A stretch of 64,000 nucleotides of DNA from Histoplasma ohiense (lineage: Eukaryota; Ascomycota; Eurotiomycetes; Onygenales; Ajellomycetaceae): assembly GCA_017607445.1 (NCBI GenBank), contig JAEVHH010000003.1, positions 5,394,001 to 5,458,000 of the forward strand, in the 5' to 3' direction. Position numbers and translations under genes: made by a program. The notes beneath the pieces were generated by a model, which did not search any database, was not told the origin of the DNA, and was given only the letters and a program-made list of their open reading frames with translations. Positions 1-10,500 of this stretch are shown piece by piece (position 1 is the first letter of the stretch; each line of letters starts with the position of its first letter).

Positions 1-806
1 CGCTCGCCGTTGAGCAAACCTGCGGTAAAATACAAACTTCACGATTAGAGATACATGGGCTTATTGGTCACTTTACGGAATAGCTCTGATCTACAAGAAA
101 AGTGGTTCGAGAGTTCAAAGGAATAGAGAGCAACAAACACAGATAGTGCTAGTATTTATCAGAAAAAAAACTCCAAATTAACTGCAAAAACTCCGATCCG
201 ATTGGTTGTTTTGTTTTGGGGGTCTTCAATCAGCTCACATTGTGTATGTACTGTACAGTAGTTTTTGCCGGAATGCACTGCGTTTCTCACCCGCCAAAGC
301 AACCATGCTCCGTTTATTAGCTAACCAAGTGGTGGCCCTGAAAGCACTATCTAGACGAAGTAGGGATGCACATAGGAGGGGCTCTGGTGGAGAAGTGGCC
401 AATCAAACATTGCTGCAATTTCAAAGTTAACAACAAAAACCCTATCAACGAAAGTTCCCTGGTATGTGAGGACACAATGTTTCAGAGCAAGGAATTCATT
501 CCCTTGAGATGTTCGGGGGAGTGGTAGTTCTGATTTTGCAATTGATTGAGTGGATTCGAAGCTACAGTCTGAAATCATTCTCCCTCTTCCTCAAATAACC
601 TGAACAGCACTAACGACAACATTAACAAATACCCATTTTGTTTTCATCAGGTCGATCTGTGAGAAGTCACAGCAAAAACACCCCGCCTCACACGAGATGC
701 TGGCTCCGTAATCCCAGAAACATACACACCAGAGAGATTCACCAGATCTCAGACCAGGGATGACATAGGAACAAACTTCAATTTGGTGTATCAAACCAGT
801 TTCTCC
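1..806. other. Non-coding stretch upstream of the zinc-finger gene's 3' end
   Basis: No coding region could be supported here. Short open frames on both strands lack conserved motifs and do not join through plausible splice sites. A perfect 12-bp palindrome, TACTGTACAGTA, lies at 249-260. It belongs to a dispersed motif family seen at several other intergenic places in the window. Confidence 0.5.
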
Positions 807-1478
807 TCATGCAAGGGCTTTGCAATGGCCTGCTTTGCACCCTTCACACAGATCAGTATGATGGGGCCCTTGATTCGTAGACGAATAAGGGACCGAATCC
901 ACCGCAATCCCATTCCATTTTTTGATACGATACGCAATCCTTTCAGCATAGGTCTCATTTAAGACAGGTCTGCTGAGGTCGCCACAGCCGTCGCAGCGTT
1001 GATGATATACCCTCGCATTGTATTCTCCCCCGGGGTACATTCTTATAGTGATGGCGATCATTTTGCTTGACCACCCTTTTGTGCCGCATGTTTCATTGTG
1101 GCAGATGAATTTGCCCATGATGTTTGTATCGTGCTCGTTGATACAGCCTGCGGCTCTGTCAACGTCGTGGAAATCGAAATACAGACCGTCCTCTCGCAGC
1201 AGGCTTGATACACTCTCGTGGTGCGTTGGATACATGGACCATCTCCCCTCGTGGGAGTGAGTATCATTTTCGAATGAAGGGTTGCAGCTGTTTGGGTTAT
1301 GCTCTGGGGAATGAGCTGTGGAGGTTTGAATGTGCTGCCAGAGAGACGCTTCGCTTTTAAAGGATCGCTTGCAGCTGCGGCGTTCGTACTTCTGAGAGTG
1401 AGCTGGGGAGTATTGAATGTGCTTCTCGAGGTGTTTTGTGCTCTTAAATTCCCGGTTGCAGGGGATACATCTCTCCAT
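807..1478 (-). CDS. C2H2 zinc-finger protein with a C-terminal 3CxxC-type zinc domain
   Basis: A single-exon gene of 223 residues. The first ATG is at 1478 in a good context (ACCATGG); an upstream in-frame TTG is ignored. The N-terminus carries two fingers of the wide-spaced C2H2 type: CIPCNREF followed by H..H at about residues 4-27, and a second beginning near residue 36 (RRSCKRSF). The second has lost its first Cys (RRSC rather than CxxC), so it is probably degenerate. The C-terminal half has paired CxxC-type motifs (FICHNETC near 130, HQRCDGCGD near 165, LCEGCKAGHC at the end), which resembles the zf-3CxxC family. Role unknown; nucleic-acid or protein binding is inferred. No intron and no obvious partner nearby. 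Confidence 0.75.
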   Translation of the reverse strand: MERCIPCNREFKSTKHLEKHIQYSPAHSQKYERRSCKRSFKSEASLWQHIQTSTAHSPEHNPNSCNPSFENDTHSHEGRWSMYPTHHESVSSLLREDGLYFDFHDVDRAAGCINEHDTNIMGKFICHNETCGTKGWSSKMIAITIRMYPGGEYNARVYHQRCDGCGDLSRPVLNETYAERIAYRIKKWNGIAVDSVPYSSTNQGPHHTDLCEGCKAGHCKALA

Positions 1479-2293
1479 GGTTGGCAAACCAATGACGGGG
1501 CGAATTAACCATAAATATTTGATAACCCTGCGTTCAACTTTCCACTCTCAGGACAACTTGGGGGGCTCCTGCGTGTCTGGGAAGAGGTGATGTTCTGGTT
1601 CACCTGTTTATACGTCATGGTTTCGATTAGAAGAGCGTGCTTTGCTCGAATGGATCCGGATAATATTTTTTGCTGGACCTGGCCAGATAACTTTACAGTG
1701 GCTTACCACGCAATTAATGCCATTGGTCTTTCGCTCGAATATCTGCTGGTTTGCATTGGTATCTGCCCGGTTCGGGTATGCACAGGCTGATGTGCGGTAT
1801 CGGTACATCGGCCGGCAGGGATGCTATCCTGAATTTTGTCCGCCAGGAGTATGCTGAATGTTGTTTGTGCTGCTTGAAATCAACACACTTCTTTCATGGG
1901 ATATTTATCAGTTCTGCTCCACATACTGAGCCCTTAGCTGGTAACACATATAGCTAACACACTCACAGGCTGCTCTGGGAGTACCCCATGTTTTTTGGCT
2001 CTCGCCTAGTTCATATGATGCTCTATTAAAACATGACAATATAGTTCATTATCAGAAACAACAGCACACAACATCTTTGCTTTTGTTAGCTTTCATTAAT
2101 ACATCTCTTCAAGCATTTTGTCATCTATAAATTTCCAGTGACTTACAAGATTTGAAGGTCTTGTTGGATGGCATTTTAGCAATAATATATATGGCATTGC
2201 CTTGAGCGACCCACCCCTACTGTGTAACTAACTCTGCTTAAAAGAAAATGATAAACCTAATAGTGGGAGAATATTCCTGTCAGACAAGGAATT

Positions 2294-2319
2294 TGTACAG
2301 TATATGTATGTACTGTACA
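2294..2319. repeat. Perfect inverted repeat TGTACAGTA - 8 nt - TACTGTACA
   Basis: Two 9-bp arms at 2294-2302 and 2311-2319 are exact reverse complements separated by TATGTATG. The arms share the GTACAGTAC core seen at 249, 2579, 13158, 16446, 33421, 42032 and 42279. All these copies lie outside coding sequence. Confidence 0.8.
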
Positions 2320-2578
2320 TCGCCCGGAAAATAACGATATCATGCTTAGCCAGATCTCCTATAGGACAATACCATGTTCTTTCATGCCAATCTTAAAACT
2401 ATCTGGGAAAACAATGACTTTGACCAATGGCTTAAGTCACAGCTTCCCGATCCAATTATTTAGCTTCCTGCCATTCGTAGCTAGTGCTAGCGGTAACAGC
2501 TTGGATAGTAATATCTATGGAGAAGATTTCAAGGGCTCTGGAATTGGTGAAACCCCGCTTAGAACATAAATAAAACGC

Positions 2579-2590
2579 TGTACAGTACAT
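2579..2590. repeat. Dispersed palindromic motif TGTACAGTACAT
   Basis: An exact copy of the 12-mer also found at 13159-13170. It is non-coding, and function is unknown. Confidence 0.6.
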
Positions 2591-4541
2591 ACCGCTGAAA
2601 AACTGTTAAAACCCATGGAAGCGGGACCAAGAGAAACAAATGTATCATAATATTTCCCATATCAACACGGACCGATTCGGAAGAGCCACCCCTTCTCAGA
2701 CGTCTCCGTTTGGCGCCATGCAGCACTCGCCCAAGACAAGGTGCAGAAATAACTACTGAAACTCTATGAGTCAGATGAACGGGCGCTGTGCCGATTACGC
2801 ATTGGATGGGTTCAAAATCTAGCTAGCTGCTGCTCTGGATAAGCGTGGCATTTGTGATGTGTTCATTCCTTAGTGGGGGGGGGAGAGGATGAATCCGCGC
2901 GGTGGAATTTTGTACAGCAAGGAATCTGGGCTGTTGGTATAACTAGTGGATGCGGATGGCCTATCGCCAACTTACAAGAGGAAAGAGAAAACAAAAAGCT
3001 TCCTTCGAGTTATTAGTTCATCATGCATGCGCTCACAATCAATCCCATTGCATGCCAGAATAAAAACGCCAGACCGAGGCAATCCACGGAGACAACTTGA
3101 GACAAAAACCAATCAATCATTGGGGTTGCGTCATCTCGTGGCGTTGGAAGAGGCAATTAATTGATTGGTAAGACCGGGATAGCTGATGAGCTGGATGAAG
3201 AAGAAGGTTCTGTGGACAAACATGTCGTCAATTGGAAGGCTGGAGCATGGAGCAACCTCCAAGACATGTGCTGCGTACTTACATGTCCACTACATTGTTT
3301 CACTTGAGGCTCCTCCCAACGAAGGAAGTAGTCAGCCTGCGGTTAGCGAGCGCTTGTGTGGGCACGCTTTGCCGCCGCGCTAAGTCGGGTCGGGTAAGTC
3401 GTCTTCTTTGGGAACCTCCGATATAAATTTAAGTTACATGGGATTCTTTGTGGGTATCTGCTGGGGCTTGAAAACGCGAGAGAGATGTTATTATATGTTT
3501 GCAGCTGATTTAGAGGGGTAACCCAGGGCTCAAGAATTCTCAGAAATCGATGTAAAAGTCGATGCGATTCCTTTCCGTTATCTTTGCCAGAATATAGCAA
3601 GTGTATTGTTTGTACTCTATTAATTATTAAGAAGTGCAGTTAAGAATCTGACGCATTTGTATATATGTTACTTCATTAAAGGGGGAAAAAATAATCATGG
3701 AAGAAAAGTTAATTCAGAAAAGGGAGCATATGACAATTTGATTTCAAGCGGAGATACATCAACGAACGAAAATGAAAGAAGGAAAAGAAACAAAATATTA
3801 AGAGACAAAAAGTTCCATAGTCAAAATTAGTGTATGGTATCAAAAGTAAATATCCCAAGGAAAGAAGGGTATAAAAAGTAGGGATTAAACCAGGCACAGT
3901 GCAAAATGGGAGGTATATGGCGTGGTATAGACAAAATATCATATGCAAGAAAAAGAAAATTCAACATGATCTGTCCAGGTTGATTTAAAACATTCGAAAA
4001 AAAGAAATACGAGTGACAAATGAAATACCGACGGATCTGTCAAAATAGTGAGCGACTGGGTAGATAGGTGTTGCCAAAAATGACAAATGACAACTGCAGG
4101 AATTAAGAAACTGAGAGGGTAAATTTTCAATGAAAAATGAGAGACCAGGAGAGAAAAATCAAGAAAATAGAAAATGATATGTTAATGTACAATGGAAATA
4201 GAGAAAGCGTGGCTGAGAATCGAAAAGAAAAGCCGACGCTCTGAAGGAGCAAAAGCGAACGAAGTAGTAAAAGAAGCGAAATCGCTATGCAAATGGGAGT
4301 AAAAAATGAGTGAAAACAGGGTGAATATGAAAATCCAACAAATTACAATATTTCTGAATGATGTAATTCAGAAAAGAAAATAGAATAAGGAGAAGATGGA
4401 TCTAAAAATAAATGAAATGAAAAAAAAAATAAGGGGTGAAACAGGAGATAAATGGAAATTTCATCCAAACAATCTCCATTCACCATCTTTACAACTTTCT
4501 TTTTCTTAGTTTCTCGTTCTCTCAATCGATAAACAAATCAA

Positions 4542-7500
4542 TCATATAGACGGCCCAAACGGCGCATCCCCACCACCCACCCTCCCCTCATCCTGAGACG
4601 AAATAATCCCGCCAATCACACTATCGCCATCATCGCCATACGAACCATAACCATGATAGTTTCTCGCCTGCGCATCCTGGTCATAGCTCGACTGACGCAG
4701 GAGCGGCGGCGTCGTCGGCGGCTCCATCTCCAATTCCAGCTCCAGCTCTAGCTCCTGTGGCAGTTTCTCTCCCCTGCGCGCGGACAGCCTGCGTGGGCCG
4801 CTGCGGCCGCCACTGTTGTCGATGTTATTGTAATGCCTTAGCGGCCGGCTTTCTGAATAGGTACGCCGGCTACCAGTGCACATTGGCATGGGACCAGGCG
4901 GGGCGCTGTACGTTGCTGACGATTGGCGGACATTTGAGCTTGGGGGAGTTAGGAGGCCGGAGAGGAAGCTGGGTGGGCTATTGTTGGAGCTCTTGGAAGG
5001 GGTGCGGTGGTCATTAGCATTTGCAGTGGCGGTTTTGGCCATCTTTGTGTTCGCGGGCGAAGGGTTGGAGATGACGGAGTTCTCTCGCGCTTTGCGCCAG
5101 TTGCCCCAGGCCGCTGCGGCGGCTAAGGGCAAGGAGCGTGGGGAGGCGGCAAGGTTGGAGAGGGTAGATAGCGACGGAAATTGCTGGCTGCCGTTACCAT
5201 TGCCGCCGGACATGGCGCGTTCCTTTTCTTGCTGCTCCATCTGCATGTTCGCTTTGAGACGGATGGCTGCGTCGCGGACAGCTTGCTGGTTGAAACTTGG
5301 CTGGGAGAGAGTGTTGATGATATCCTGCAGATCATCCAGGCGGACACCGAGGAGTTCGCGGAGCCAGTTGATTTCTGTCTCACGCTCTTTTACTTTCGCA
5401 GGCGCATCTCTATCAATGACTGCGAGTTCCTGTTCTAATTCCTCGATACGGCCTTCGCGCTGCTGCAATTGATCCTGCAAGACCATGATGGATTCCCGGA
5501 GCGCCTGCGGTGAGATCTTCTCGGGGATCTCGGAGCCTCTGCGGAACGTCATGGACGGCGACGTTGGCTGGCTAGGAGGCAGGGTGGAGGTAGTCTTGGC
5601 ATTTTTTGCCGCCTGCGCCGCCGCGCGTGCTGCCGATTTTGCAATCATAAGCTTCTCTTCAACTAGGACGAGTTTATCTTCCAGATGCTCAATCTTCTCA
5701 TCCCGCAGCGCTAGTAGCTCCATCAAGTGAGACTCGCCACGCTGTCGATCTTCCGAGGCATTATGTAAAGCTCGCGCATGGCGTTCGCGAAGATCGTTCA
5801 GGCCGCGTTCGTGGAGGAGACGCTGTTCCTGAAGTGCATTCTCCTTCGATTCAGCAGATTCCGTGAGAGCAAGCCTCTTCGCATCGGTAGCTTCCTCCAG
5901 TTGTAGCTCGTGTCTGGCCTTAGCTGTATCGGCGTCCAACCTGACGCCATCCAATTGGTTTTGGAGGCTGTTGATTTGAGACTCTAGCTCTGCACGAACG
6001 TAGTTCACCTGGTTGTTAGCCGCATCAAGGTCGGCCTCCATAGACTTTCTAGTCCTCTTGATTTCAGCATGGCTACTCTCCCGCGCCTCGTTAAACTCGC
6101 GTTCGAAGCGAGCAGCTTTGTTTTGCAAGTCGTGATTTTCTTGTCTCAGAGTCATCAACAACTCCTCGAGCCGTGCATTTTCCTGCTGCGACTGTCCGAA
6201 AATAAACCGTAGCTTGGTTGCCTCCTTCTCCTGCTGCTGAAGGTCGCCAATTTCCATTTCTAGTTTTTCTCGCAGCTTCACTTCACGCTCATAACTTGCC
6301 CGAAGCGCTGTGTTTTTGGCAATCAAGTCTTCTTCCTTCTTTCGCCAGCTGGATTCGTAAAATGCAAAGTTGCCAGACGCGCTGGACATGTCCTCTTGAA
6401 GCCGCTCAAACTTCTTACGAAGTCCCTGTCGCGCAGCCATGCTATCCTCGATCTGCCTCTTCATATGGTTAATCGTAAGTTTCAGATCCTTATTCTCACT
6501 TTTAACATGCTCAACCTGCGACTTCCAGTGGTCTGCCGAGACCCTGTACTCATCCAGAGTTTCTTCAAGAGTAATGTTTTTCATAGACAGCTCCGAGAGA
6601 GTGAGTTGTAAACTCTCTTGCTGTTCCTGGAGTAGTTTAGCTTGCCTCTCAATCCGCTCCGTTTCGGGAAGTCTCCGTTCTCTCAGGTCTTTGAGGGTTT
6701 CTTCCGCCTTTAGAGCTGATTCACGGTGCTGGGCTGCATCTTCCTCTGCAATTCTAAGAAGTCGCTGACATTGAGCAAGGGAATCCTGAGCATCTTTGCG
6801 CGTTTGATACTCCTTCTCAGCCCGCTCCTCCGCTACTCGTAACATTGCCTGCATTCCTTCAACTTGGAATTTGAGCGCCTCCATGTTATCAATTTGAGAA
6901 ACGGATTCAACAGGCGCATTAAGTCGGGGATGTTCGGAAATGGCATCGATAATGACTTGCCTTATATCGGTTAGCGGTTCTGGAGCGGGCTCAGTCGGTT
7001 TAGACATAGCAAGAGTCTTTATCTCCGCGAGCGCGGTTTGGATTTCCGAAAGATCAACCAAGGGAGCCAGAGCAGGGACCGGAGGCGGTGGCGGTGGAGG
7101 GATAGTTTCGATACGTGGAACCTGGCTTGCCAGCGCTTCAGCGACAGCTTGCTTGATTTTATCCACACGTCTATCCCTCCTATTCAGCGGAGATCTTGAC
7201 CTATATTTCATGAAAGTGTCGTCCTCCTCTTCATCCTCATCATCTGCGTCACTATGTTCAACAACTTCAGCCGAGATACTCCTGCGTTGGCTGACTGACC
7301 GTGAAGCAAGAACGTCAAGCGATTGCTGGATGATGCCTAACGTCTGCTCGAGAGGATCAAGACGGTTCTCAAGGATCCTGCCGACAATCTCGTTCACATG
7401 TCGATCAAAGAAGAGGCTTCTCTGTCGCAGCTTCGCGTCCTCGCCAACGGAAACAGCATCGTCCCAATCACTCACGTGTTCGATCTCGGGGTTATTGAGA

Positions 7501-10500
7501 TGTCGTACAGGGGATTGACTACCGCCACTAAGAGCGCTTCGGTTTGGCGATAGTAGGTGCTGGGATTTCCCATCAAGATCTGAGTGTATCCTGGGCAAAT
7601 TTCTGAAGGCGCGATCGCTGCCTTTTATACTTGGGCTGGGAGCGTTACTGCGAACAGTATAGCTGGGAACCAGCTGCGGTTGGGTAGACTGGCCTGCAAA
7701 GATATCCTGGTTTGGAGGCTGTGGGGTGTTGAATCTCTCAATACCAAGATCTGCGTTATCGTCATTCAGCTGCTTCATGACGGCATCTATCTCATCCTCA
7801 TTGAGGGAATCGTGCTCCGCATCCTCAGTCATCACTTCACTCAGTGGCAACGTCTCTTCCTCCTCCTCTTCCAGAGCTCTGAGATTATCAACCATAGGAG
7901 AGAGTTGAGAAATGGTACTTGCGAGGTACTTGGCTGGTGGTGGAGATGAAGGCGGCGTGGATACAGCATAACGGGAACCTTCGAGACCAACGTTATTTTT
8001 TGGACCAGATGATGGCTGCATCTGCTTAACAAGCGCTGGAACTGGAGTAACGACCGGAGCTGCAGGTTTGAACTCAAAAGCCTCCACAGTAGGCTTAAGT
8101 ACCGGGGGCGGCGCCTTAGATGAGCTATCAACACCTCCATTGCCCACGCTCTTGGAGATTTGCTCGTCAACGGAGATTTCAGCACGTTCCATAGTAACTG
8201 CAGCAGGATCCTCATTCGCAGGTTCAACCCGGTTCTGGCCCTTGGAGTCCGACAGATTTTGGAGGCCATGAACCCCAGGACCAGAAGGGAACGCATCATT
8301 GAAAGCGGCAGCCTCAAATTTGTTTTTGAATTCAAAAGGACGCCATTCTGCAGTTTGGCTAACAGAAGTATCATTTGAGACAGGAGTGACGCTCTCAACA
8401 GTTGTCGTGGTATCTGCAGTGGTAGGAGCGGCAGGGTAGATGTCTTTGCTATCAGTGCCGATATTCTGATCCACCTCTGGCTCTCCCGTAACTAACCCGG
8501 ACACAGCATTCGAATTTTCTTTTCCACCCGCAGGCACAACAATATCATTAAGCGGCACCATATCTCCATTCCCACCAACTGGACTATGACTCGAAAGCGC
8601 AAACTCAACCTCCTTGTCCCCATCGCTCCCTTCCCTTCTAGCACGCTTCTCCCGGCCAAGAGGACCAACTGTCCCCGCAGCTTCTGCAGGTTTCTTCTTT
8701 TTATTATTTACATTGGTGTTATTCATACTAATGTCATCCGGTCGAATTATTGGAATCGCCTTCGACAGCTTGGCTGGCTTGATGATTACAGATGACATGT
8801 CGAAATCACCAAATATCTTGCCGCCTGTGAAACCTGCTGTTGCGTGGGTACCGTCGGAACCGGACACGGCCGTCTTGCTGGGGACATCTGCCGTAGAATC
8901 TGAGGCGAAGCTGCGGCCCGGGTTAAAGACAGGTGCGTCTATGTTAAAAGACGCAGTGGAGAAATTGAAGTTGGTATTTGAGGAGATGGAGGGAGTTGTG
9001 TTCGTATTACTGCCCCCCAGCGGTGCAAATGATGGCGCAGTCACGTTGAAGGCGCTGGAAGAGGTAGCGCTGTGTTGTGACACACGCGGGCTGAAGATGG
9101 AATGCGAGGGCTGGAAGCTATTGTTTGTATTGGAAGATGGATAATGTGGTGGATGTTGTTGCGGTGGCTGGAAGCTAGATCCTGTAAAAGAAAAGGTGTT
9201 GGACTCGAAGGAGCCGGATGGGTCGAATTCCCTGGCCTCGACGTTGAGGGTCGACGCAGACGTGCGCGATCTGTGTCGTGGTTTGAAAGAGGTTGTACTT
9301 GTTTGATCGCCAAACTGGCCATGGAAGGAGCCTGAGAGGCTAGGGTTTGTATTGATGTCGGAGGCATCGAGTGGGAGATCTCCTTCACCTTCGCCATCAT
9401 CGTTTTGCTCACCGAAGAGCAACTGCTGCGGCAACACCTTTGTTGGCACATTGGAAAGATTTGACACGGGTTCATCAGCCACAGCCCACCGCGACTTCAT
9501 TAAATCATCAGTAGGCTCGCAATCGTGTTCATTCTTATCTTCTTCCTCCAATTGACGCCTAATGACATCTTCAAGATGGTACTCCGCCTGCTCCACACCC
9601 TTCTGTAGCGTTTCGCTCACGTTATGACGATGTCCACGAGGGGTTGGATGGGCAATTTCTGGACTCGACGATGGGGAGTTTGTGGCATCGGAATCCGCCG
9701 GCGTTTCGGTATTCGAACGCGGGGCAACGAGTTGACTGGGATCTTCTTCGTGCTGTCGCTGTCGGTTCTCCTGTTGTTGTGGTTGTTGATGGTGTTGCTG
9801 CTGCTGCTGCGATAAAATGGGCAGCGGGCCCTGCAACTGCGACAGCAAACCCGCCGTGTTAGGGAACTGCAAATGTATCTGTTTCGCATCATCAGACGCC
9901 AAGGGCGAAATAGGCGGCAGCATAGAATTTATATTATTTATATTCGACAAATTATTCGCCGCAGAACCCGCAGGAGAAACAACCCCCTGGTGCCCGACGA
10001 AGAAATTCGGTGACGCCAAAGCACTCTGCGCGGGGGGTGTGGGCTGGAAGGGAATGAATGGGAACCCTTGGGTGAAGGAATGATCTGTCCCAATGAGACC
10101 AGGCTGAGCAGGGAAGGAGGAGCTGCTCGGTAAGCCAAATGGTGATGTAGCAGGTGACGCAAATGCGCCAGGTGTTGAGGCTGCTAGTGTAGCTTGATTG
10201 AGTGGTGCGGAGAAGGCGTTCGTGGGAAGGCCAAATGGGTTACTAGCTGCGGATGATGTTGGGATTGGTGGAGAGAATGGAAGTTTAGTATTAGGGAATT
10301 GAGACGAAGCCTGGCTCATAGGTAAAGATCCCCCTGGGGAAATACCGGTGGCTGAAGCAGGTGGGTCGGAGTCGAGGAATACACCCAATGCACGTAACTT
10401 TTCTTCTTTGAGGAAATTGACATACGCCTCCCACTCGGATTGATCGGGGAAACTGATGGTATATTTGTTCTCCCGCCACTCCCTCTGAGATTCGTGGGGG

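Larger units (their letters stand above)
1479..4541. other. Long intergenic region with palindromes and a purine-rich tract
   Basis: No gene could be supported in these 3 kb. The + strand has short open frames without motifs. It contains an inverted pair TGTACAGTA/TACTGTACA (2294-2319), a TGTACAGTACAT copy (2579-2590) and a run of nine G near 2875. From about 3660 to 4440 the + strand is strongly A/G-rich. In the sense orientation of the minus-strand gene that ends at 4542, this is a T/C-rich downstream region and may hold its 3' UTR. Confidence 0.5.

Noticed and set aside
1058..1492. 144-codon frame overlapping the zinc-finger gene
   Set aside because: The alternative frame lacks the Cys/His patterns and is a shadow.
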